Source: Dromaius novaehollandiae
Taxonomy: Eukaryota > Chordata > Aves > Casuariiformes > Dromaiidae
Assembly (NCBI RefSeq): GCF_036370855.1
Contig: NC_088099.1
Location: 24,705,501-24,769,500, forward strand
DNA: 64,000 bases
Reading direction: 5' to 3'
Shown: in pieces, positions 9,600 through 22,558 of the stretch
Layout: each line of letters begins with the position of its first letter
How positions within the stretch are numbered: position 1 is the stretch's first letter
The notes under the pieces: model-generated
Told to the model about the DNA's origin: nothing
Seen by the model: the letters and a program-made list of their open reading frames with translations, nothing else
Databases searched by the model: none
Program-made: the position numbers and the translations under genes

Positions 9600-11600
9600 A
9601 ACTTGTTTGCAAAATCTTCATGTGATGGGGATTCTGCAATCTCCCTCATGCACTATTGTTTCACTGTCCATACTATTAGACAGATTTTCTACGTCTCATC
9701 TAAATGGCCTCCTTCACAGTAGACATGAACGTCCAGTTATTCTGCTCCTCTTTGCGGCAGCCTTCATTGGACATGAAAGTTGTTATCATTTCACACTTTT
9801 CTTCTCTAGATAAAATGACTCCAGATCTTTCCCACCAACTCATGCTTCTGAGTGTTGATCGTTCTCATTGCTTTCCTCTCATCTTTGTAGGCTAAGTTGG
9901 CCCAAATATGTATTAAAAGGATGGTGCTAAAATTGAATGCAGCACTCTAGCTGAGATCTTACCAGCTTCATCTGCCTTACAGGAAACACGCTGTCCCACT
10001 GTCACAGTTGCCTTATTTACAACGTACTGTTGATTCTTAGTCAGCTTGTCATGCATTATGGCTGTGTACTTTAAGAAGTAGTGTGGTGCAATAGGAACAA
10101 AGCTGAGTGAAACAGTTGGTGCTGAGCCCCCACGTTTGCGTTGTATATGTGTCAGAGATTTTTAGCTTGAACTAGCTTTATTCTGGTACCACAGCCTGTG
10201 TGCCTGTTAGCAGCTGGAGTGTGTTAGGTGTGCACCTGGAGCACATCTGGCTCTGTTTTCACTGGAAAGGAATCTAGGTTCGTATGTCCCAAGACCTCTC
10301 TGTGACGCACAGCACAGCATGATAAGTGGTGATTTGCTTCAACAGTGCATTTCTGGTCAGAATTAAAATACTTATGTAAGTGCATCCTAAAACACCTGCA
10401 TCGTTTAATGCAAAACTGCTCCCTGGCCAATTGCTCTATTTGCATAGTTATTTCTGGCTCAGTGCAGTATCATGCACTTGTCCCTATAGAACAGCAACAT
10501 ATATTTTTCAAACTGTAGCTTCAATTTTTCAAGGTAATTTTGATTTCTAAGCCTGTCCTCTGATGTGCTTGCAGCCCTTTTCAACTTTGTCAACTTGTCA
10601 GCTTTAATAAATATACTGTCTATTCCAGCATCTAAGCCATTTAATGAAATTCCTGAATAGGTTTTTACCCAGGAAAGACACCTCCCTCCCCCAGATATCT
10701 GCAATAAGTGTAGTCTTCCAGAGATTAAATGATAAGACTAAGAATGGTTTTTCAGCTAGTTCTGCAGAAACTTACTTTATATTAGTTTAATCTAGGCTGC
10801 GTTTTCCTAGTTTGCTTATGAAAATATTCTGTAACATTTACCATACTAAAAACTTTGCTGGTGTCAAGTTGTATAACCTGCATGATTTACTAGGCCTGTT
10901 ATCCTATTATAAGAGGAGATTAAGTGGGTTTGGCATGATTGTTCTTGATTAATTCATGTGCCTCTAACCCCTCTCTTTCTTATCTGGTATTTGCTCCCTG
11001 TATTTGTTCCAGAATTGCATTTGAATGGATTGGGCCATAATTCTCCACCTCCTCTCTTTTCGCACTATTAAAGATAGAGGTTATTTTTGCCTTCACAGTC
11101 TTTCTGAGCTTTGTTTGTCCTGCACAGTTCTTAAAGACAGCTATTAATGGCTGTGAAAATTCTTCCCTTAGTTCCCTGAACAATTTGAGGTGAGTTTCTT
11201 CAGCCTCCTTTGGTCTGAAGTCATTTAACTCACCTAAACACAGTCTAATCTGTTTTTTGAGTTATGTAGCCTGAATTCTCAGCTCTTTGTTACTAGAGAA
11301 ACCTCTTTTATCACAGTTGACCCATATAGTGAAGAAAGAGGAATGTAAGCATTACAGGGTTATCTATCTTTCTCGGAGTCATTAGTCAACAGCTTTCTCT
11401 CAGCTGAGTGGTGAGTCAGTCCTTTCCTTGATTTTGACTTTACACTCCATATTTTTACTTGGATTATAGTTTTTTGATTGGTAATTTTTAGGACCTTTCT
11501 TTCCCATGCTCTCAAGTTCTCCAAAGTCAAACAATTTCTCTCAGAAAGTTAATTCTCATTATTCTAGTAGTTGATTATTGCATATACTGACAAGTAGAAG
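9600..11600 (-). mobile_element. Ancient CR1/L3-type LINE relic (reverse transcriptase on minus strand)
   Basis: Minus-strand translations match blocks of CR1-family reverse transcriptase in the right order. At 11183-10980: FRELREEFSQPLIAVF, then EEVENYGPIHSNAILEQI, corresponding to the CR1 'LKELA..ISEPL', 'NYRPISL' and 'ILEQ' blocks. At 10704-10459: SLNGLDAGIDSIFIKADKL, then YRDKCMILH, corresponding to the 'IFINDLDDGIE..FADDTKL' and 'KCKVLH' blocks. Near 10060-9935: KLTKNQQYVV, then LVRSQLECCIQF, corresponding to 'KLNMSQQCA' and 'LVRPHLEYCVQF'. The catalytic FADD is degraded to KADK and stops and frameshifts occur between blocks, so it is dead. About 10090-10440 does not fit the CR1 model and may be a later insertion. 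The 5' limit is vague. Confidence 0.82.
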
Positions 11601-13280
11601 TAATCCCCAACTGTTTTTTCTGTAACTGAGAATCCTGCTTTGCTCTGGAAGGTCTGAGACCTGAGTCATCTGTGACCGAAATGTGTGTACTAGACAAAAG
11701 TGCCCAAATACACTAAAATTAAATATAGTAGCCTATTAAGTAAGGTAGAAAAAGAGAACAAGTAACGTCTCATTTATTGCATATTTAGTATCACAACTTT
11801 GCCTGTATCTTTATGAAGTATATCACAGCATGTATTTTATTCAGTAGTCTGCTGTAACGTGGAGAACAAGTGAAGTGTGATTTAAAAAGACACCTCAGAA
11901 GTACCTGTGCACTATGAGGCAATCTCATTTACTTAAAATTCCATGTTACTGTTCCCACAGAGAGAGAAAGAGAATGCACTCTATAACAAATACTGCTTCT
12001 TATAACCTGACAGTTGTAGAATCAAATCTGCCCTAAATTATAAATTGCATTTTCTGTTATTTAATACATCTAAAACTGAAAGACACATGGCAAAACTACT
12101 GTCCCATGATTAATCCAGTACTTAAATACATAAAGAAGAAAGCAGAATAGCTCCTAACAAACATATCACAACATATTATTCATGAATTTTCTTTCAAGTA
12201 AATGAATGTTTGCTCTTCTTCTCAGGAGAAAGTCCTGAGCTCTAAGTTTTGACAAAACTGATAAAAACCAATTGTTTGAAATGATAAATCCCACTACAGA
12301 GGACATCACGCTTCCCACATCTTTACTTCTTATCAGGAGAACTCTAAAGCTGCCTGGAGGCTCTTTGGAGCGATGAAGTGTAGGCCTAAATAGGTGTGCT
12401 CAATGTTGTCTAAATCATAACAAAGTACTGAGAGAGCTGGAAATCTCACCACCTCCAACAGCTCCCGTAAAGACTAAGACCCAGCCATAACCTGATTAAT
12501 TTTCTCAGTCTTTTAGGGCTGTTGTACTGTTCTGAGTTGTATAGTTGTATTAAGCTTTAATCTGACCTAGTCTACTGCAAGGAGAGTGAAAAGATTTCAG
12601 CTTCATACCTGAAGCTGAAAGAGGGAAAGAAGGAGTGAGACAAGCCTGCCTAAAACCCAGGCCAGGGAGCAGCGGATTTATTCCAGTAAGGTCAGGGCAT
12701 GTTCTGGGACCTTGGCTGAGCCCCTGAAATACATGTTTTCAGATCCACCGTGCATGGTAAACACCTCCTGGATTCCTGTTATGTCCTCTGTGGCTCCCTT
12801 TCCTCACTGTAAAGCTATTCTTCTGAGCATCTTTTATCTACGATTTAGAGATATTAACAAAAGCTCTGTGAGCACTAGAAATAATGAGGCTGAGATTCCT
12901 AGGGACTTGTGTTTCTTGATTGATAACGCGCGCTGACTGAAACCGTTCCAGTCACAGGAGATCATTCCTATAAGTTTTGTTCTCATGTGGATTTTCAGGT
13001 GTTTAAATGTGTATAGACGTAGTATAGGCTTTCATTTTGTCAGGACTCTCCTGTGGGGTCTTCAGTCTCTGCATAGCTGCCTTTTTTTATGAAATGTAAG
13101 GAAAGCAACTTAGAGTGCTCTCTCCTCCTAGTCTATTTATATGAAATCAGCCCTAAAAAATGATTAGGAAGGACACACATAAACAAACATTCATTCATGA
13201 ATACCTCAAAATGACCAGAGAAATGTGATTTCCTACAGAAATCAGACTAAAATAATGGACATCCTAAAATGCATGATGTA
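11601..13280. other. Non-coding, nothing recognised
   Basis: AT-rich intergenic or intronic DNA. No coding exon or recognisable repeat beyond possible residual LINE sequence at its left edge. Confidence 0.6.
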
Positions 13281-13284
13281 TGTG

Positions 13285-13366
13285 CATGTGTATATATATA
13301 GATACACACACACACACATATATGTACATATATGTACACACACACATACACACACAGACACATGTG
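13285..13366. repeat. Compound (TA)n/(CA)n microsatellite
   Basis: A GTATATATATA run, then (AC)n, (TATGTACA)n-like units, then further (CA)n. Open frames crossing it on either strand are repeat artefacts. Confidence 0.95.
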
Positions 13367-16300
13367 TTCCACCAAAAGAGAGAGAAATTAGTGAGAAACT
13401 GCTTTTGAATTGTAATCTTATGTCATTCTGGTCTGTCAAAAGACACTGAGAGCTGAGCAGGGGTAGGTTATTTGAAATGCTTTTACTGACAGTCCATCGG
13501 TAGGATATGTCTAGACTATTATTAACTGGATATGCACCAGCAACCAATCAAAATCAGACTTTCAAAATGATACAAATTCAAGGGTTCAAGACATGTATTC
13601 ATCCTGCCCTCTAGGACTCTGTGATGGGCCCAATTCTGTTCTCATTTACACTAATGGAATTGTTGATTTTCAGTTAACTTACTTTTGGATTGAGTTGGCA
13701 TAAAGAGGAAGAAAATGAAGCCCATTTGTTGCCTAGCACCTGTGACAAAATCAAAGGTTAGCTGCCCGCTGCTGCGCAGGGGCCTCAGTGAGAATGTTCT
13801 TGGCATTTTTAGGCTCTCGGAAACTTGAGGAGTGGGAGGGAGAGTATGTTGAAAAATTTAAGAAGAAATGGCACAAATATGAAGTTTTCCTGCCAAAACA
13901 AATATATGGGGATTTGCAACATGTCTGGACTCAGGCCAGACAGACTTTACAAAAAGTTCGTTAATCTGCATTCTTGCTTACGTGAGCCTATACACTAAAA
14001 CACTGTCATAAGAAAGTCTTTAAAGACGCGCGATTTAACAGTGAAAAATTTTGTCAGCACCCTTGCTCACTTGAAATACACTGAAATCTATTTATTTGCT
14101 CGTTTTTGTTTCTTTTCTATGTCTTTTACATGTACTTGAACTTTTTCATCTACCACTTGACGACAGGCAACTGACACCTGCAGAGACATGCCTGGATCCA
14201 GGACAAAATAAACACTGATATTTTCAGAAATAAAGAAATGATAGTCCTCACCAAAAAACCCACAATTTTAAATGAGACTGCATTTTTCAGTAAGGAAAAA
14301 TTATTATCAGGCAATATTTTAAAAACTAGTTCCTTCAAATATTTCTTACTGAGACAATGATTTTAGAAGTCTTTAAAGAACAACCTTAAGCTACACACTT
14401 TGAAAATTAATTGCTAAGAAGCCTCAATTTAAAGACATGTTCTTAAAGTAAAAAATAGAGCTGAGATTACTCAAAAATCTGCAGAACTGCTGAGGGTAGC
14501 ATCCTATACTGACAAATGCAAAGATCTCGCTTGTCACTTTTATGCGAACAAAGTTCCCTTTGAATTCAGCTCCGGTTTTGCACATGCCCGAGCTAATGAC
14601 GTTAATTCCTTTTGCATGGCAACTAGGGGGGCATGTGCCCACAACTCGGGCATTACCTTGGTAGTAACCCAGAAACCTCTCTGTCAGAGTACGGTACGCG
14701 AGGTACTGATCTCAGAGCATAGCATTGCCACCAGCTTGCTAGCAGGACAGCACAGTGCAGCCAGCATTACCCTATGCTGTGGTCTAAAGCACACAGGCAC
14801 GAGAAACATTACATGGGACCTTTTATAAATCTCTGCTGCCTGAGTCAACCAAAATGACCAGTGGTACAGTTCTTTTCTCTAAAAAAGGCCAGATCTTTTG
14901 GTAGTGCTACAGGTTGGTGTTGTAGAGGTTTGTATTAAATTTCCATTCCAGCTATTTAAGAAGAAAATCTCCTTTCAATCTGCACAGGAGAAGCATTGCG
15001 TGGTCTTCTGCTCTGTCTGTATAGATCTTCCATTACTTTTAGCAGCCAAGAATTTAGATCTGCTGGATGCCTTTCAGGATGGAATTTTCCCCTAAATATC
15101 TGAACAGTCATATCTGGGATCAACAGAAAACTCTGACCCTAACACTGCCAGAGCTGCTTACTCCTACTGAAAGTCACTGAGAATCTATTCACTATAATTT
15201 GAGGTAAAAGTGAGATGAATGTGTGCCAGGAGATAGAAAATAAAGTATTATGCTGTTTTCATAATTGCCTAATTGGACAAAATAATTCCCTCCTGCAGGG
15301 TGACCCTCTCATGCTGCTCTAGCAAGGAAATGCAAAAGTAAATGAGGAACTGTTTTCTGAATAAGCCTATTATCTTTATTACATTACCATTTTATGCTAT
15401 TAAGGTTATTGCATAATTACCCCTTGTTATGAGTACTCATGTCGTCTTCTACATATTTCCTGCTCTCATCGTTCTTGTAGCATGGGACCACCCCAGAGGA
15501 ATCCTTAGTCAAACATTCCTAATGCGCTGATGATGCCAGAAAGTGCTTTCCTCCTTGGCAATCAACCTCTCTGCTGAATTTCTTAGCACTTAAGGCTTGT
15601 TTATCTAGTGGTCTACAGGCGCTTGCGTAGTTGGTATTGCTAATGGATTGGTGGTAGACAGCAGTAAAATACTTTGATCTCAGTCCTCAGGTGCTGTAAG
15701 TTGCCAGAGGTGGATGGCTGAGCCGTTTTTACCATTGATCAAGCAGTTTGTAGCAGATTATTATAATTAATCACCTTTGAAGTGCCAAGTTATACGAAGT
15801 TCTGGCAGGGTTCAGGTTGTAGAATGCAAATGAGATTTATTAATATTCTCATTTTTATGTTGCTGTTTATGGAAATAATTTTTCTGTACATTCAAATTTT
15901 TGCTGGTGAGTCTACTCCGCTTTGGAAAAGCACATACGGGGAAATCATCACGAGTTAAGAAACAGTCCTCCTTCCTGACACGATCTTAATGTCATGTATT
16001 CTAAAGCAAACCGTGGGATCTACAGTTTCCAAGAGTTTTATATCCAGCCTTATCCCTAAACCAGGGGTATGTGCATCTCTTTGCCAGTGCAAACAAGAAA
16101 TGGCTTAGCCAAACAACAGAAGATCCATCCTGAGTGAAGCAGCCAGCACACTGCTGGGGGGCTGGGGAAGCAGGCCTGCTGACCTCTCCCTTCCGCTAAC
16201 AGGCTAAGTACATTTTTGGTGCCTCCAACCCACAGAACAAAATTTAAAAAAATAAAATAAAAATAGCTTGAAGCCACCTTTGCAATTCTGTCACCGGGGG

Positions 16301-19300
16301 TTCCTGTGTAGTCACTGTGAAGTCATGAGGCACTCTTTGTTGATCCGTTAATTAATCCTCTCACTGGCAGCCATTCCCTCACCTCCTCCATTTCCAAGAA
16401 GCACCAATATAACTAGTGCTTACTCAGGCTGCCACCCACTGCCCACCACTGTCCGTCTGGAGCACCATGCCCAAAACTGCAACAGCAATTAGGAAAGAGC
16501 TGAAGTCAGCAGCCCAGAAAAAAAGCCCAGAAAAGAGCAAAACCCAAACCTAAAAAGAAGAAGAGAACAGGAGACCTAGGTGACGTTAGGTGAGCTGGCC
16601 TGTCAGACATGCTTCCCGCTAGGCCAGGAAAACTTGAGGGAAGCTGGTAGGCTTCAATGGGCAAGGCATCCCAGGACAACAGAAGAGAGAAAACGTCGGA
16701 GAACTGAATTTATCCATTTCTAATTTGGACAATTTAAACTATACCCATTTCACACAGCCCAGCCTGGAACACGAAGTAATTGGACTTACTTACTGGTTTA
16801 TTGGCCATGCTCTCACTGAGGGGAATATAGGTGGGAGAAGTTTTGAAAAAGAAAAGAGTTGGTGAGCCTAAAATAGTGATGTCAAAAGGACCCCTTCCTG
16901 AGGACCAGCTTTTTTGGTTTTACAGCATGCAGTGACAAAAAAGGAAAAATTTGAACTGCAGTAAGCATGTGTGAAAGTGACATTCAGATATCTTCCCCCA
17001 CCTTTCCTTCCTAAAAAAGTTTTAAAAAGCCAAAATTAATATACATTAGAAAATGTTAACGTCTATAAGATGTTCTGCAGAAAATAAAATGTAAATAAAT
17101 AATGTTTTGGTTTCATTTACTGCTAGCCCTCTTACTAAGAGGAAAATAGGAGAAACGTTCAGCTCAGATCTTGAAATTACCAGATAAACAGGTTTTAATA
17201 AAAATAGCCCGGGAAGCAGTCAGAGAAGCCTTAAAATATGCACGATTTGAGCCACTGTCCCTGACTGTCTCATTTTCTATCTCTGTATTTGTGAGGCCCA
17301 ATAGAAATGGATTTGTAGAGAGAAAAAGGTGGTTCTGAGTGCCTAATGTCCTCACTATGCGTATTGCAGGGGTTTTGGCTTTGGACTAACTCTAGTCTGG
17401 TCCAGTGAGCTGAATGCCTGTTAGTGGTTGGATTTCTTCATTTCATCCAAAAGCAACTGAGACTGTATGTACCAAGATTGCTCTGTGATGTGAGACCAAG
17501 CATGGTACCTGGAGGAGAGCAGGAGAGTCACTTTCAAAACGAGGTCCTGATTTGAAATAAAATACTCATCTAGGCAATTCACTGTCTTAATAACGTGCCT
17601 GTGCAAGACAAGCAGATCACGTATCCACCTTCTCTGCATGTAACAAAGAGGAATGATTTAAAAACATGCCACCTGCCTAGCATTGTGGAAACATGAAAAG
17701 CACTTAACATGCATGTATAAGCAATTTTCAATGTGGATGAAGAAAGATGCTTGATTCCTGTAGGCTATTGGAATATTTTGGTATGCAGTTACAGCACTAT
17801 CTCAGTTATTACAACTTCATGGTAGTCTAACTCATTGCTATCAACAAATCTAGGAGCTTCAGGAAGGCCACATCTAAAAAAGAATTTAAAGCCTCAAGTA
17901 AATGCGTAATTTTATAAAATCATAACAATCTGAAAAAATTGGGCTGTAGTGTGAGTGACACTTTATGTTTGCAGGTTTAGAGGGGATATGAAATTTTCTT
18001 GTATTAAAGCTGAAGAACGGTTCTGACAGCTGCAAATGTTTTCTGAATTAATAACGTGGTGCTGGTAGAAGACAATGTTTAAGAAAAATCCATTTCTTTC
18101 TGCAGTATTGGAGCCCCTTACTTATAGAATATTAAACAGGACTAAAATTGGTATGCTGCTTGAACTGGAAGAGAAAACATGAAGTCCACATACAAATCCA
18201 GAAACAAAAAGAATCTTTAGTTCCAAGAGTCATTACCTATAACTTATGATTTGGGGTGAATAAAATGCCCTTGGACTGGCTCCACTAGTCTACTAAAATT
18301 CAAACCAGAATTTTGGCACTGTCTTAGGAAAGAAAATCTGCTTTCCAGCTTCATCATTTAACCCCCATCCCCTGACCAACCCATATTTGCAGAAGCTTTC
18401 TCCACTTCTTCAAATAAAACAAACACCTCTGAAAGATTAAATAAACTTGTCATCAGCTGTTGTAAGCTCTCTGAATACCAGTTGGCTAATCCAAAGTTCT
18501 AGTTATCATAACTTTACAGATACAAAACCTTTCTTATGTCTCAGTGCTTCCGTATATCAACTCTTAGTGAGTAATAGGTTGTGTAATGTCAATACAAAGC
18601 CAAGAGATGTGCTCTGGCTCTGTATTTTTTAGGTAGCAGGTAGAAACACTGGGGTAAAAATACATCAGGAGACTTAAAAAAGTTGAGTTCAAGCTCACCT
18701 GAACTTCACAGGTTGACAGTTTAACCATTTTGTTCACTGTTCCCACCTACAGAAGTGAGAGAAACCTGAGGACCAGCTTTGTAAAACTTACCTATGCACT
18801 CGACCTCCCGAGCTCTCCTTAGGCAAGCTGTGCTTTCCCACTGCTCGTGCTGAAGCAAGAGCTGGCCTGAGGAGCTGCAGAGATGTCCTATTGCTTGGAG
18901 CTGAGTGCAGAAACCCTGACAGCCTCGCAGGCATTTATCTGGTGGAAACCAGGGAGAGTGCGTAGGGGAGGGAGAGATCAGGGGATTTTGCAAGCCCTGT
19001 CTGTGATGGCTGAAAACACTTCCCGTCAAAATCTCAGGGAAAGTCCCTGCCCTTGTATTTACAGCTGAGGTCAAGCTGTGGTTGCTTTTGTCATACCAGC
19101 ACTGACTTGCCCCTTGGCTATCAGCCAGCACTGAGGTTTGGCAGTGTTCCTCTGCTTTTGGAGGACTAGCCTGAGAATTGCATAAAGCAAGAATGTTGAA
19201 GAAGAGTAACAGCAACTATTTGCCTGGAAGGAGAGCTTCTCTTTTGTGTCACAAATCTCTTGTGCCATTCCAGCCATGGGTAGGGACAATAAGAATGTCA

Positions 19301-22300
19301 CATTGAGAGGAAAGGAATTTGGCATAGAGAAGGTGGAAATTACCTGATCTCTGAGATTGTGTGGATATTCTTGGCAGCCACAGCAATGTGAAGAAGCCAG
19401 AGGCTACCATGCATATGTAATGAGAAATGTGTCTTTGGGAGAATGCAAAGCTTTTGATGTTACACATCTGCTTGGAACAGGACATAATTCAAAAAAGATG
19501 CATTAAGGATCAGGAGATCACTGGACTGGATCATAGTCCAGATAGAAGAAAGGGGCTAAGAAAGTCCCACTAGCACTGAGATTTTTGAGATGTTTGGGAA
19601 ACAATTTGAAGGGGATTTAAATAATGGTGCACTCCAGATCTTCAAGCAGTGTCTGCCAGTGAAGAGGAAGAAAGTTAAAAAAAAATATTTTTACATCAGC
19701 TTGGTTTTGGAACACTTAGTGAGCACAGCAGTTTTCAGATACCTCAGAGCATGGAGACTAACTACAAAACACACTAAGCATGAAAATGCTTAGAGAACAT
19801 AAACCATATAAGTAATTTCTAAAAAAGGGAAAAGATAGGAAGAAATTGAAATCAAAATAGCCCCTGACTACTCTAGGGCTGCAGAAGCTGTATTTGAGAG
19901 CTTGAGTTCTACAGAAGAGATCAGATCATGTTTAAGATCCAAGACAGGAACAGCCCATGTCACTTACGCACTGTGACAAAGACACAAGCCATTGAGATGC
20001 CTGGACCACTGGAGAGGATCCAGGAACTGAAAAGGATGAAATCACTTTGCAAGAGCTTGCAAGAGTCAGCAAGGTGTGGATGGTATGGGTAAAGTGAATG
20101 ATGACAACATACCTTGCTGAGGATTCCTTATAGGAGCAGTGGGCACTGAGGCAGTGGAGAAGTTTGGAATTAAATAGAGTAGTATTTGTTTTCAGCTGTA
20201 CACTGATCCATCAACTAACATGCTGCCAAAAGTAATGTTCTTACCTTTAAAAGAAAATCTACAGGGAATGGGAAGAAAGACAGTTTATTCATGGAACTTA
20301 AAATCGTGAGGCTAACCCCACGAAAGCTATATATGAAATAAATGTATGGATAGATAATAAATGGGAAAAGGAGGAAAGTCGTATGCCTTTGACATCATCA
20401 AGGCAATCTAAGGATTTAGATCCTATCTAAGCATATGAACTTTAAAAGTGGAGAAAGAACTTGAAGCCATCTCCCAGTGGATCAAGATCTCATGAATATT
20501 AAATAATGCAGACAGGACTGAGTTGTACAACAGTTCTTACATCTAGGCAAGTCATTGCGTAGCACTGGTTAAAGGAGCTAGATACAGTCATTGCTCTGAG
20601 ATGACTGGAAGAACTGACAGAGTAGTTCTTTTAGTTATAGAAAAGGATGAAACCCCTTGCTTGTCCATAAATAGACCCAAAGGAACAAAACAAATCTATT
20701 ACGCTACCAAGGGGAGATATGGCCAGTGCCGAATACCTCCCTGTCTTTGGTACATCACTGGGCTCCTGGCAGGTATTCATATTAGGAAAAAGAGAAGAGC
20801 CTGCTTTTGAACTCCCAGGAAACCTTTTGTGGGCAGCACTGTTTTCTCAGGCTTCTATTTAGGCTGTAGTTGGCACCTGAGGAAAAACATGATAAATTTT
20901 TGTTGCCATACAGGTTAGTAAGATTTACCCAGAAGACATTTAGATCTGACAAAAAACAGGCTGAAAGCAGCTATGGAAAGAAACCATGCTTCTGGGCTGA
21001 AGCTGGGCAAACAACACTGTAAATGCCATGTAACAGAAATAATAACATACTTGAAAAAAAATTAACACAAAAAAACGGTAAATCACAGGAAAACATTCAG
21101 CAGCTTTTCTGCTCCAACATTATTTGAGTGGTGGACTGTACTGGGAAATAGGTACCTAAAGTAGCACCTTGAGAGTGCAATCAGGCAAAGATTCTCATTG
21201 ATCTATCATGTAATTATTGAAAAAATTGAGCAATAGAAGGAATTAATTAGAGATTTCAGACCTGAGAGTAATCATCCGTGGGTGATGTTAGGGAAGATGT
21301 TGATATAATTCTTTTAAACAGTGTCGTCCAAACAAATGGTCACAATAGTTCATGAGTTAAGAAAACTTAGGTGTGAATTCACTGAGAGGAAAAAAAGAGG
21401 ATTTGATCTTATTTGTGGAAATAAACAAAAACATGTTTTTATTTATTGAAGGCCAGTGATATTTAAAACTGATTATAAATCATAAGAAATTACCTGGCTA
21501 ATGGTTATTTTTCATTATTTTTCAGTTATGAAGTGTGACTTGCAACTTGAATATAACCTTGATATTGGAAGCAAGGGATTTCCAGAGCATTTGACAAAAA
21601 TGGAACCAAATCCAGAGACAGATTTATACATGTCACTGTTTTTGCAACAATAATTACTGAGGAAAAGATGGTTCAGAAAACAATTCATATCATTAATACA
21701 AGATTAAATTTAGCCTGATGGCTTGAGTGTGTTGAACTTGACAGTACCACTGAGAGGGATCTTCCAGAGCACACATATAGGTAATTTTAGTATTCAAATG
21801 TCTAAAGAAAAGGCCAGGGACATCTTGTACATGAATCTCAGCTGCGCAATTGTGTTTGGAAAGAGGATAAGGTATATCATATATGGCAAATGAAGGCCAT
21901 ATCTAGCGAAAGAGATTGTGGAAAACAGGAAAAACAAGAAAAAACCTGAATCCAGAGAGGACGTGTTTATTTGCACTTAATATATGTTCTTCTTCCAAAC
22001 CATTAGTCTCCTTTCCCTGAGACAGCCTTGTTATCTCTTACAGTTTGGCACTCCAGCCAAACAAATGCCCCTGACAAAAATACTCCAGAAAACTGTAGCA
22101 TGTCAAATTTATTTTGTTCATCTAACATATGTGACAACAGGCCACACTTCAGCAAACATGAGTTTAAGGAAGGAATTATGCTTTTAGAGAGGTTTTGTCC
22201 AGTCCTCTTACTCATTCCAATAAATTAATGGAAGAAGTATCAAAATACCAAGAAAAATGACCTTAAAACCAGTTCTGACTCAGGACTGGACCCGCCACTT

Positions 22301-22500
22301 GTTGGTGGCAGGATGGCACCCATGAAGCTTGGGTTGACAGTCAGCAGACAACTGGAAACAAAAGTTTGTATGTTGATGTCAGACTCAATGCGAAGATACA
22401 GGAATACAGAGACAGACAAATGGGAACACAAGGAGACATCAGCGAGAGCTGGAGTCCTGGGAGCTGCTGATGCTTTGTGAGCCATGCAACTTTAAGGCAG
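13367..22500. other. Long non-coding stretch, few recognised elements
   Basis: No supported gene. It includes a possible amniote MITE-like fragment near 13627-13690 and a short inverted repeat at 14584-14653. The longest open frame (164 codons, minus strand 19215-18721) starts with a signal-peptide-like hydrophobic run, but it has low-information composition and no recognisable domain. About 19.5-21.7 kb is purine-rich on the plus strand and may be old transposon sequence that I cannot classify. Confidence 0.55.
14584..14653. repeat. Inverted repeat ATGCCCGAG ... CTCGGGCAT
   Basis: Perfect 9-bp arms at 14584-14592 and 14645-14653, separated by 52 bp. The spacer contains a CRE-like TGACGTTA and a GCATGTGC that pairs partly with GCACATGC on the left side. 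No function can be assigned. Confidence 0.6.
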
Positions 22501-22558
22501 GAAAAACGGCCTCGAATTGGAATGAGTTCCAGGCCAGGGTGTCAGAACGGCTGCAAAG

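Noticed and set aside
18721..19215. 164-codon minus-strand open frame beginning with a signal-peptide-like run
   Set aside because: No recognisable domain, no flanking splice or promoter signals, and a length possible by chance in a locally GC-richer stretch.
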